Below, piece after piece: positions 53,989 through 61,975 of a stretch of 61,975 nucleotides of DNA. Below the pieces are notes generated by a model. The model did no database searches and had not been told where the DNA came from. It saw only the letters and a list, made by a program, of their open reading frames with translations. The stretch covers positions 1 through 61,975 of the forward strand of contig CANFSY010000004.1 in the NCBI GenBank assembly GCA_947449875.1, given 5' to 3'. A program made the position numbers and the translations under genes. The DNA comes from Paracoccaceae bacterium (GTDB lineage Bacteria; Pseudomonadota; Alphaproteobacteria; Rhodobacterales; Rhodobacteraceae). Positions within the stretch are counted from its first letter, which is position 1, and each line of letters starts with the position of its first letter.

Positions 53989-56900
53989 TCAAACCAGCCG
54001 CAGGTCAAGTTTGCCCAAGGCGATATCCCGCGCCAAGGTGACTTTGCTGTCGAAGACCGGCAAAGATGCGCCGTTCAGCCACGCGCTTTGAATGCGGTGG
54101 CCGGATGCGTTGGGATTGAGAATGCGGATATCCAGCCGTTTTGCCCCTTGGCCCAGACTGGCGGTCAGCTCTGGCCAAGCTTTGGGAAAACAGGGGTTCA
54201 GCGTTAGGGTCGCGCCTGCATAGGTCAAGCCCAAAAGCCCCTCGATCCCCGCGCGGTACATCCATGCGGCAGAGCCTGTGTACCATGTCCAACCGCCGCG
54301 GCCTTCATGCGGGGGCGTGGAATAGACGTCGGCGGCGATGACATAGGGTTCAACCTTGTAACGTGCCACGTCTTGGGGGGTCAGGGCGTGGTTGATCGGG
54401 TTGATCAGCGCGAACAGGCCATGCGCGCCGTCTCCATCGCCCAAGCCAACCTTTGCCAAAATCGCCCACATGGCGGCGTGACTGTACTGTCCGCCGTTTT
54501 CGCGCAGGCCGGGGGGGTAGCCTTTGATATAGCCCGGATCTTTGGGCGTCTGATCGAAGGGCGGTGTGAACAGCAGCGCAAGGCCGCTGTCTTGGCGGAT
54601 CAGGCGTGTGGACAGCGATGCCATAGCCTGCGCCGCCCGCGTGCGGTCCCCAGCACCTGACAGAACGGCCCAAGACTGCGCGATGCTGTCGATCTGACAC
54701 TCGGTTGAGGCGGCAGAGCCAAGGGGGGTGCCGTCGTCATAGGTGCCCCGCTGATACCAAGCCCCATCCCAAGCGTTGGTCTCGATCGCTTGGGCCATGT
54801 TGTCGGCTTGGGCCAGCCATTGCGCTGCGCGGGCGGGGCTGCGGGTGTGCATATGGGGGGCCATTGCGCGCAGCGTGGCGATCAGAAGCCACCCCAGCCA
54901 CACGCTTGTGCCGGTGCCCGCCTCGCCCACCCTGTTCATGCCGTCGTTCCAATCGCCCGTGCCCATCAGCGGCAGCCCGTTCGTACCTCTCAGCGCCACC
55001 GCTTGATCCAGCGCCAGCGCGCAATGGTCAAACAGGCTGGCCGAGGTGTCGGAATCTTGCGGCTGAAAAAAGGCGTCATGCGCGCCCGCAGCCAAGATAG
55101 GGCCGTCCAGAAAGCCCACAGACTCGTCAAACACAGCGCCATCGCCCGACACCTGCACATACTGCGCTGCGGCATAGGCCAGCCAAACCCTGTCATCCGA
55201 AATCTTGGTGCGCACGCCGATGCCGGAATGGGGCAGCCACCAATGCTGAACATCGCCCTCTTTAAACTGGCGTCCGGCGGCGCGCAGCAGATGGGCGCGC
55301 GTCAGGTCCGGGCGAAGCGCTGTCAACGCCATGCCGTCTTGCAGCTGATCGCGAAAGCCGTAAGCCCCGCTCGCCTGATAAAATCCCGCACGGGCCCAGA
55401 TGCGGCAAGACAGGGTTTGATACAAAAGCCAGCCGTTCAGCAAGATATCCATAGCGCGATCCGCAGAGTGCACCTGCACCGCCGTCAAAAGGTCGGCCCA
55501 ATGCTGGGTGACATCGGCCATCATCGCCTCGGTGCTGCGGGCCCGCGTGGCGCGCACAAGGGCTACCGCCGCCTCGGTCGAGGCGGCTTGACCCAACAGA
55601 AAATGCAGATCAACCGTCTCGCCGGGTGCCAACGACACCATTCGCTGCAAAGCGGCGCACGCGTCAAGGGCGGGGCCGCTGCGGCCAGACAGCGGCTTGC
55701 CAAAGGCCAGTGCGGCAGGCGCACGCAGGCTGCCGCCTTGGCCCAGAAACTCGGTCCGGTCACAGGTGACACTGCCCGCACCCGCGCCAAAATCGGCAAA
55801 GGCCACCCGTCCGGCAAAGGCAACGGCACGCGGGTTATGCGCCAGAACGGCGCCGGTGAACGGATCGACCGCCGTTATGATCTTGCCCGCGCTCGCCCCG
55901 CGCGAGGTGCCCAAGACCCATTCCACATAGCCTGTCACCGCCAAAAGCCTTGGCCGGTCAGACAGGTTGCGCAGGCGCAGGCGGGTGACTTTGACCGGCG
56001 CATCCAAGGCCACGAATTGCAGCAGTTCGGCGGCAATGTCGGCGGCTGTGTGTTCGAAGCTGGAATAGCCAAAGCCATGGCGGCACAGATAGTGGCCCTT
56101 GGTGCGGATCGGCAGGGCTGTCGGGGTCCAAGTCTGGTGGCTGTCCATGTCGTGCAGATAAAACGCCTCGCCCGGCGGATCGGTGACGGGGTCGTTTGAC
56201 CAAGGGGTCAGTTGATTTTCGCGGCTGTTTTCGGACCAAGTCGAACCAGACCCTTCGGCAGATACGCCAAAGCCAAAGCTTGGGTTGGCGATCACATTGA
56301 TCCACGGCGCGGGCGTGGTTTGCCCGTTTTGCAGCACGGTGACATAGACTCGCCCGTCGCGGGCAAAGCCGCCAAGGCCGTTAAAGAATTCCAGCGGCTC
56401 TTGGGGGGCGGCTGGCGCAAGGGGCTGAAACGGCGGCGGGACGGGCGGGGCGATTGGCATGGCCGGTTTGGCCAAAGCCGTCTTGCTTATGGCCAGCGCG
56501 TCCAATTGGCGGCCTATGCCGCCACGGCTGGCGTTCAAAATCACATCGGCCACAGCCATGACGGTGGCCCGCGCCTCGGGCGTCATCAGATCGCTGCGCA
56601 GCATGTGGGTGGCACCCTGCCCGTTGCCTTGCCCAAGCGGGATAGGCCGCGCCTGTGCCGCGCGCACAGCCCCTTCGATAGCGCCCTGGAGGTCTTGCAC
56701 ATAAGACGAGGCGCGGTCATTCACGATCACCAGATCCACCGCCAATTGCCGGATGCGCCAATACTCCTGTGCCGCCAAGACGTCCCGCAGGTGGGTCATG
56801 TCTTCGATATCCGACAGAATGAACACCACGATGGGCAAATCCCCCGAAATGCCCAAAGCCCACAGCCGCGATTGCGGGCCATCGTCGGCTGCGATGCGCG

Positions 56901-59900
56901 CGGGGCTGGTGCGCAAGCGGGGATCTTGTCGGATCAACATGCCCGCCAGACGCTGGAAATCGGCGGCATTCCCAGCGTCCACGCCGTGGTGGCGCAGCTG
57001 CACCTGACTTTGCGTCCAAGCCAGCGTCGCCGCGCGGGTAAAGGCCGAAGCGTCGCGGTGGCGGTCCACCATATCCAGCAACATGCCAGAGGTCGGGGCC
57101 ACCATTGTCCAAAACGTCACCTTTGCGCGCCCACCTGCCGGAATAAGCACCCGACGGCGCAGGCTAAAGATCGGGTCTAGCACAGTGCCAATGGTGCCCG
57201 ACAACGGCGCATGGGTCATTGCGGCATCGCTGAGGTCACGCCCACGGCCAATAAAGCGCGCGCGGTCGGTTTCGTATTGCACCGGGGCAGATTCCGCGCC
57301 TTCGACGACGGCGATATGGGCGGCCCATACCTCGGGGTCGGTGGGGGCGCGGCGGCGTCGGGTGGCGATCAGAACCCCAAGTTCGGGCAAGAAATCCGTG
57401 ATAACAAACAGCTTGGAAAAGGCCGGATGCGACAGATCAGACGCCGCCTGCGCCAGCACCAGTTCGGCGTAAGAGGTCACCTCGACCTCGCGCATGTGAC
57501 GCCCGGTGTTGGTCAGGGTGACTTGGCGGGCCTCGGCGTCATCTTCGCCCGACACCACGATCTCGGTCTGGGTGATCAGCCGCGCCCCGTGATGGACAAA
57601 AGCGGCGCTGTGGTCGCAAAACACGGCGGAGTGGGTGTCGTCTGCCCCCAACGGCTGCACAGACGGGGACCAAGCCGCCCCCGATTTGACATCACGCAGA
57701 AAGACATAAGACCCAAGCTCTGCATGGGTCGGGTCCGCCCGCCAGCGCGTCACCGCCAAATCGCCCCAGCGGCTAAAGCTCGATCCCGTCGGGGTCAGCG
57801 TCACGCTGTAGCGCCCGTTGGACAGGATATGCGCACTTGGCCAAGCCTGAGACGGCTGATCAAAGCGGCGCAAGCTGGCCACGCTGCTTTGCTCGACCGG
57901 CGAGATTTGAACATCGGCCGCATGCGGGGCCGCAGCAGAGGCGTCGCGCGGCACCCGTTCTTGCAGCAGCAGGTCCACCGATTGGATGATCGGTTCGGCA
58001 TGAAAGCGCGCCCGAAGCCGCCCGTCTTGCAGTACATTGGCCAAGGCGGCGATGGTCATGCCCTGATGATGGGCCATGCAACTGCGCACAATGGCGCAAG
58101 CGCTGCCCTCGGGCAGGCGGGCGGCGGTGAAATCCACCGCCTCGTAAAACCCATAGCGGCTTTGCGCGCCCAGTCGGGCCAAGGCGGCAAAGTTTTGTAC
58201 GGCGGCTTGGGGGTCCACCATGGCGGCCAAAGCCGTGGCATAGGGGGCAATCACACGGTCCTCGGCGAGGCCGCGCTTGAGGCCCAATCCCGGCACGCCG
58301 AAGTTGGAATATTGATAGGTCATCTCTAGATCACGGGCATTAAAGGCAGATTCCGAAATGCCCCAAGGCAGGCCCAAAGCCGTTGCATAGCGGATTTGCG
58401 CCTGCACCACGCGGCGGTTGGTTTGCGCCAGCACCGACCCTTGCGGCGCTTGCATCACCAGCGCCGGCATCAGATATTCAAACATGCTGCCCGACCACGA
58501 CAGCAGGGCCGATCCTGCGCCCATCGGGGTTGCCGCACGGCCCAAGCGAAACCAATGGCGTGTTTCGACATCGCCCTTGGCAATGGCAAACAGCGAGGCC
58601 AAGCGTGCCTCGGACGCCAAAAGATCGTAGCAATTGGCATCCAGCGTGTTGGTCGACACGGTAAAGCCGATGGACAGCAGTTTCTTTTCTGGATCGAGCA
58701 AAAAGCGAAAGTCCATGGCCATGGCAAAGCTGCGCGCCATATCGGCCACGGCGCGGAGCTGCGCTTTGGGGGCAAGGGCCGTATCATGGCTTGCGATCAT
58801 CGCAAGCGTCCAAAACTCCGCGTCAGACCCTGCGGGCAGGGTCGCCACCAAAGCCTGCGCTTGTGCCAACAACGCCTCGGTGACACCTTGGCCGATATGC
58901 TCCAAAATGGCCGACAGGGCAGGACAGGGGTCTGCCAGCAAAGCCGTTTGGGCCAAAGCGCGGGCGTCTTGCAGACCTTGGGGGTTGGCGGTGGGCTGCA
59001 AAGCCCACGCCTCGCAGGCTTGGGCCACGGCCAGCAGATGTCCGGCCAAATTGCCACTGTCCACCGACGAGACATAGGGCGGGTCAAGCACGCGCAAATC
59101 GGCGGTGTCGTGCCAGTTGTAAAGATGACCGCGAAAGCGTGGCATCCGTTGCAAGGTTTGCAAGGTTTGCTCTAGCCGCGCTGCGGCCTCGGCCTGACTG
59201 ATCCAGCCCATATCATGCGCCACCGTCACCGACAGCACATACAAGCCAATGTTGGTCGGAGAGGTGCGCCGCGCCACCACGGGCTTGGGGCTTTCCTGAA
59301 AATTGTCGGGTGGCAGAAAATTGTCAGCGGCCGTCACAAAGGTTTCAAAATAGCGCCAGGTTTGGCGGGCAATTTGGCGCAGGCTTTGCCTGTCCGCCGC
59401 GCTAAGCCTTTGGGGGGCGGCGGATTTCGGGGCTTGGCTGATGTTGAGCATCACCGCAGGGGCCGCCAGCCAAACCAAGGCAAAGGGCAAGATGACGGGC
59501 AGGCTTTGCGGGTGCAAAGCATAGGCCAAAAGGCTCAGCCCAAGCCCAAGGCCAAGCCCGCCAAGATGGCGCAGATACTGCCCGCCGTAACCTAGCGCCG
59601 CCGTGCTGCCCGCCTGCGCCGCCGTTCGCCATTCCAGCAAATGCCGCCCCGTGCGCAGGCGCGCCAGACTGTGGGTTACGGCATCCAGCATGGCAAAGCC
59701 ATGATCCGCCAAAAGAATAAGATTCAGCCCGATGCGGGCGGCAGCCAAGCCTATATCTGACCAAAGTGCTGCAAAATGGCTGCGCGCGGCGATGCCTGCC
59801 CGCCCCGGCAGCACGGCATAAGGCAAAGACATGACATAGGGCAGCGCCATCATCGCAACCACCGCCAAGGTCCAAGCCAAAGCGTGCCGCCCGCTCCACC

Positions 59901-60033
59901 CGACAAACAGCGTCAGCAGCGTGCAGGGGGCAAGCAAACTGCGGCGCAGATTGTTGGCCATCTTCCAGCGCCCGACAGCCGGCAGCCCCCCAAACTTGGC
60001 CTTTGCCCGACGATCCACGGCAACAATTGCCAA
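53989..60033 (-). CDS. ndvB: cyclic beta-1,2-glucan synthase, C-terminal fragment (after frameshift)
   Basis: The frame holds the second two thirds of an NdvB/ChvB protein (about 2000 residues). It begins in frame at about 59992 (LPAVGRWKMANNLRRSLLAP); the TTG at 60033 is not a real start. Membrane segments (residues about 40-210) are followed by a glucoamylase-like domain (about 220-450), then GH94-type beta-sandwich regions and a GH94 (alpha/alpha)6 phosphorylase domain with GTGDWNDGMNRVG, the site of the family's catalytic Asp. This part cyclises or trims the glucan. The enzyme makes periplasmic cyclic beta-1,2-glucans, involved in osmotic adaptation and host interaction. The N-terminal glycosyltransferase is in the other frame (59913-61975). 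Confidence 0.85.
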   Translation of the reverse strand: MAIVAVDRRAKAKFGGLPAVGRWKMANNLRRSLLAPCTLLTLFVGWSGRHALAWTLAVVAMMALPYVMSLPYAVLPGRAGIAARSHFAALWSDIGLAAARIGLNLILLADHGFAMLDAVTHSLARLRTGRHLLEWRTAAQAGSTAALGYGGQYLRHLGGLGLGLGLSLLAYALHPQSLPVILPFALVWLAAPAVMLNISQAPKSAAPQRLSAADRQSLRQIARQTWRYFETFVTAADNFLPPDNFQESPKPVVARRTSPTNIGLYVLSVTVAHDMGWISQAEAAARLEQTLQTLQRMPRFRGHLYNWHDTADLRVLDPPYVSSVDSGNLAGHLLAVAQACEAWALQPTANPQGLQDARALAQTALLADPCPALSAILEHIGQGVTEALLAQAQALVATLPAGSDAEFWTLAMIASHDTALAPKAQLRAVADMARSFAMAMDFRFLLDPEKKLLSIGFTVSTNTLDANCYDLLASEARLASLFAIAKGDVETRHWFRLGRAATPMGAGSALLSWSGSMFEYLMPALVMQAPQGSVLAQTNRRVVQAQIRYATALGLPWGISESAFNARDLEMTYQYSNFGVPGLGLKRGLAEDRVIAPYATALAAMVDPQAAVQNFAALARLGAQSRYGFYEAVDFTAARLPEGSACAIVRSCMAHHQGMTIAALANVLQDGRLRARFHAEPIIQSVDLLLQERVPRDASAAAPHAADVQISPVEQSSVASLRRFDQPSQAWPSAHILSNGRYSVTLTPTGSSFSRWGDLAVTRWRADPTHAELGSYVFLRDVKSGAAWSPSVQPLGADDTHSAVFCDHSAAFVHHGARLITQTEIVVSGEDDAEARQVTLTNTGRHMREVEVTSYAELVLAQAASDLSHPAFSKLFVITDFLPELGVLIATRRRRAPTDPEVWAAHIAVVEGAESAPVQYETDRARFIGRGRDLSDAAMTHAPLSGTIGTVLDPIFSLRRRVLIPAGGRAKVTFWTMVAPTSGMLLDMVDRHRDASAFTRAATLAWTQSQVQLRHHGVDAGNAADFQRLAGMLIRQDPRLRTSPARIAADDGPQSRLWALGISGDLPIVVFILSDIEDMTHLRDVLAAQEYWRIRQLAVDLVIVNDRASSYVQDLQGAIEGAVRAAQARPIPLGQGNGQGATHMLRSDLMTPEARATVMAVADVILNASRGGIGRQLDALAISKTALAKPAMPIAPPVPPPFQPLAPAAPQEPLEFFNGLGGFARDGRVYVTVLQNGQTTPAPWINVIANPSFGFGVSAEGSGSTWSENSRENQLTPWSNDPVTDPPGEAFYLHDMDSHQTWTPTALPIRTKGHYLCRHGFGYSSFEHTAADIAAELLQFVALDAPVKVTRLRLRNLSDRPRLLAVTGYVEWVLGTSRGASAGKIITAVDPFTGAVLAHNPRAVAFAGRVAFADFGAGAGSVTCDRTEFLGQGGSLRAPAALAFGKPLSGRSGPALDACAALQRMVSLAPGETVDLHFLLGQAASTEAAVALVRATRARSTEAMMADVTQHWADLLTAVQVHSADRAMDILLNGWLLYQTLSCRIWARAGFYQASGAYGFRDQLQDGMALTALRPDLTRAHLLRAAGRQFKEGDVQHWWLPHSGIGVRTKISDDRVWLAYAAAQYVQVSGDGAVFDESVGFLDGPILAAGAHDAFFQPQDSDTSASLFDHCALALDQAVALRGTNGLPLMGTGDWNDGMNRVGEAGTGTSVWLGWLLIATLRAMAPHMHTRSPARAAQWLAQADNMAQAIETNAWDGAWYQRGTYDDGTPLGSAASTECQIDSIAQSWAVLSGAGDRTRAAQAMASLSTRLIRQDSGLALLFTPPFDQTPKDPGYIKGYPPGLRENGGQYSHAAMWAILAKVGLGDGDGAHGLFALINPINHALTPQDVARYKVEPYVIAADVYSTPPHEGRGGWTWYTGSAAWMYRAGIEGLLGLTYAGATLTLNPCFPKAWPELTASLGQGAKRLDIRILNPNASGHRIQSAWLNGASLPVFDSKVTLARDIALGKLDLRLV

Positions 60034-61975
60034 TCGCCCCGCGCCCAGCGGTGCTGACGGGCGGCATCGACATCTTGACGGGCGGGAAACTCTTCGACCA
60101 GTTGAATATCCGAGGCAAGGCCCGCCCGCGCAAAGACGCCTTCGAACAAATCATGGCTGAGCATGGCATTGTCGGGCACCCGCCCCGCCATGGCCCGCAT
60201 AAAGGCGTCAACCTCATAAATGCCCTTGCCGGTGAAAGAGCCTTCGTCAAAGAGGTCTTGATAAACATCCGAACTCGCCGCCGCATAGGGTTCGATCCCG
60301 CCGGGGCCGGAAAAGACGCGCTGATAGACAGAGCCGTCTTTGGCCTGCGGCAGGCTGGGGGCGACCCGTGGCTGCAAGATGCCGTAGCCTTTGACCACCC
60401 GCTGGCATGCCGCGTCAAACTGCGGATGGTTCAGGGGATGGGCCATCTTGCCCACCAACCGGCGCAGGCTGTCGCGCAGCAGTCTTGTGTCAGCGTCAAG
60501 CGTGACGACATAGCGGATATCTTGCCGGATGGGCAAAGTCTCGGTCGCAAAACTGGTGTCTTTTGCGCCGCGCAGCAGGCGGTTGAGTTCCACCAGTTTG
60601 CCGCGCTTGCGTTCCCAGCCCATCCAGACACCTTGGCGCGGGTTCCACAGCCTGCGGCGGTGCAACAACCAGAAAATCGCCCCGTCCGGTGAGGGGTAAC
60701 AGGCGTTCAGCCGTGCGATTTCGCGCTGGGCCAAGGTCAGCAAAGCGGCATCTTGCGGCGTGGTTTCGCTGGCAGCGTCGGGGCCGTCTGACACCAGCGC
60801 ATAGCTGACAGCCCCGCCGATGCTGGATAAAAAATGCACCTCAAGCTGTTCGATTTGCGCCTGTAAGTCGGCCTGATGGGTCAAGATGACCGGCACCGCC
60901 ACCAAAACCCGCAGGTCGGGCGGAATGCCGGACAAAAGCTCTAATCCGGGCAGCCGTTTGGGGGCAAAGCTGCGGGTGATGGCAAGGGTGACCAGCGCCA
61001 TGCCCGCCTCTAGCGCCACTCCGGCTCCGGTCGCGGCCAAGGCGGCCAAGCCCCATCCCGCCGCATGGCTTAAGGCCAAAGCGGCCGCCAAAATACCCGT
61101 CGAGACGAGGGCAATGGCCAAAGCATAGACCCCCAACCCCCCGTTGCGCACAAAGCGGCCCAAAGCCAACCGGACGGGCACCTGAAAGCCCAAACGCCGT
61201 TCTAGAATGGGGCGGTCAGCGCCGATCAGCGCCGCACCCGGATCGCCGTTGGCGGCCATATCCAGTGCCGCTTCGGTGACGGCCATTTCGGCGCATTTCG
61301 CCCCACGGGCCAAGACCTCTATCGCGGTGCGGTAATCGTTGCGGGTTGGAAAATCCATGGCGTCAAACGAAAAGGCGGCGGTCAAGCGCGCGTCGATCAG
61401 GCTGACCGCTTCGAAAAAATCGGCCCAATCCACCTCGGACATCAGCCGCATCGAGGTGACAAGGTTGCGCATGGTGATATTGCTCGCCCCCTGTCGGGTC
61501 TGGGCGGCGATCACACCATGATCCACCGACAGATCGGCGCGTTCAAGCCTGTCTTGCAACCACGCCAAAAGCGGTGTTTCCGAGGGATCTGCACCGCGCA
61601 TCCGCTTGGCAATCTGGGCGCAAAAGACATCTGCGGCTGTGGTGTCGGTGAACCCCGCCCAAAGTGTATCGGCCAAAGCCCGCCAGCCCGCATCGCCCAT
61701 AAGGGCCAAGTCTACCAAGCGATCGGCCTGCAACCGCACGTCTTGGGCGGCGACAATTTGGGTCGACAAGCGGCGCATGTTTTCGATCATGACAATGCGC
61801 AAGGTGATGGCAATCGCCCAAAGCTCTCCAATCGTCAGGCTTTGCACGGTTTGATAGGCTTGCACGAATTTTTGAAGCACCAAGGCCGAGAACAGGCTGT
61901 CGGTATGGGCGACATAGGCCCAAGCCAGTTCCAAGACACGCGGATAGCCGGCAAAGGGGCCGTCTTGCAGCTTGG
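59913..61975 (-). CDS. ndvB: cyclic beta-1,2-glucan synthase, N-terminal part (frameshifted, cut by window edge)
   Basis: At least 680 residues, open past the window end (KLQDGPFAGYPRVLELAWAYVAHTD is in frame). The helical N-terminal region (TIGELWAIAITLRIVMIENMRRLS) is followed by two membrane segments and a GT84-type glycosyltransferase: LRVLVAVPVILT, YVVTLDADTRLL (DAD metal motif), SFTGKGIYEVDAF, and QHRWARGDW (QxxRW). Just after QHRWARGDWQLLPW the frame goes wrong (QRPSLGGCRLSG) and stops at 59913. In the other frame LPAVGRWKMANNLRRSL continues correctly, so one base is lost close to 60000. The two parts were one gene of about 2700 residues. Confidence 0.85.
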   Translation of the reverse strand, partial: KLQDGPFAGYPRVLELAWAYVAHTDSLFSALVLQKFVQAYQTVQSLTIGELWAIAITLRIVMIENMRRLSTQIVAAQDVRLQADRLVDLALMGDAGWRALADTLWAGFTDTTAADVFCAQIAKRMRGADPSETPLLAWLQDRLERADLSVDHGVIAAQTRQGASNITMRNLVTSMRLMSEVDWADFFEAVSLIDARLTAAFSFDAMDFPTRNDYRTAIEVLARGAKCAEMAVTEAALDMAANGDPGAALIGADRPILERRLGFQVPVRLALGRFVRNGGLGVYALAIALVSTGILAAALALSHAAGWGLAALAATGAGVALEAGMALVTLAITRSFAPKRLPGLELLSGIPPDLRVLVAVPVILTHQADLQAQIEQLEVHFLSSIGGAVSYALVSDGPDAASETTPQDAALLTLAQREIARLNACYPSPDGAIFWLLHRRRLWNPRQGVWMGWERKRGKLVELNRLLRGAKDTSFATETLPIRQDIRYVVTLDADTRLLRDSLRRLVGKMAHPLNHPQFDAACQRVVKGYGILQPRVAPSLPQAKDGSVYQRVFSGPGGIEPYAAASSDVYQDLFDEGSFTGKGIYEVDAFMRAMAGRVPDNAMLSHDLFEGVFARAGLASDIQLVEEFPARQDVDAARQHRWARGDWQLLPWIVGQRPSLGGCRLSGAGRWPTICAAVCLPPARC
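59986..59991 (-). other. G6 tract at the glucan synthase frameshift
   Basis: On the coding strand TTTGGGGGGC. Adding one G gives SLGGLPAVGRWKM and restores one frame through both halves, so the lesion is a one-base loss at or next to this homopolymer. It could be a sequencing error, a slippage-type switch or a true mutation. Confidence 0.65.

Noticed and set aside
54790-56199. 469-codon frame antisense to the glucan synthase
   Set aside because: Low-complexity Arg/His/Gln composition typical of antisense frames; the minus strand shows a clear GH94 domain.

Overview
The window is GC-rich (mostly 60-65% by eye), densely packed chromosomal DNA of an alphaproteobacterium, almost certainly a member of the Rhodobacteraceae (Rhodobacterales). 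Pointers are a phosphatidylcholine synthase (Pcs), a malic enzyme fused to a phosphotransacetylase-like domain, a PuuD/PuuE-UraD type purine pathway, a DUF2793 tail-fibre protein, a cyclic beta-1,2-glucan synthase and heavy use of GCC/CGC/CTG codons. The genus cannot be fixed from the sequence alone. No rRNA, tRNA or CRISPR array was found.

Layout. 0-6.4 kb: pyrimidine salvage (deoA fragment, cdd), a VOC-cupin fusion protein, maeB and priA. 6.4-13.5 kb: DUF484-xerC, pcs, a drug/metabolite exporter, hrpB and meaB. 13.6-17.9 kb: rpmB with its terminator, a small secreted protein plus a PCu(A)C-like copper chaperone, a 2OG-Fe(II) oxygenase, a small secreted Cys protein and lepA. 17.8-18.8 kb: an AT-rich foreign-looking gene with a nucleoside-deoxyribosyltransferase/TIR-like domain, followed by about 330 bp of hairpins. 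19.1-24.8 kb: urate/allantoin catabolism (allE, puuE-uraD fusion, uraH, an alpha/beta hydrolase, a LysR regulator, puuD); allA lies apart at 38.2 kb. Together these cover urate to glyoxylate except for the allantoate hydrolase step, which is not in the window.

24.9-35.3 kb: an acyltransferase, a LysE-type exporter, a 1026-residue DUF2793/beta-helix/tail-fibre protein, then surface polysaccharide genes (ugd, kpsM, kpsE, kpsT, galE). 35.3-45.4 kb: a nitrilase-fold amidase, a 3-oxoadipyl-CoA thiolase, allA, a dienelactone-type hydrolase, a cold-shock protein, an endonuclease/phosphatase-fold enzyme with a kinase and a PLP enzyme (resembling a kinase/phospho-lyase pair), rpe and gap. 45.4-48.5 kb: a decaying region with a possible IS5 scrap, a broken nitroreductase and a 373-codon reading frame interrupted by four in-frame TAG codons. 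48.5-53.7 kb: an ECF sigma factor, a triple peptidoglycan-binding-repeat protein and an MCE/Mla-type lipid transport operon. 54.0 kb to the end: cyclic beta-1,2-glucan synthase, split by a one-base frameshift beside a G6 tract and cut by the window edge.

Most worth following up: the four-amber reading frame, the AT-rich orphan possible defence gene beside lepA, the tailspike-like protein beside capsule genes, the frameshifted glucan synthase, and a dispersed hairpin + ATATTTGGGC repeat present in four copies.
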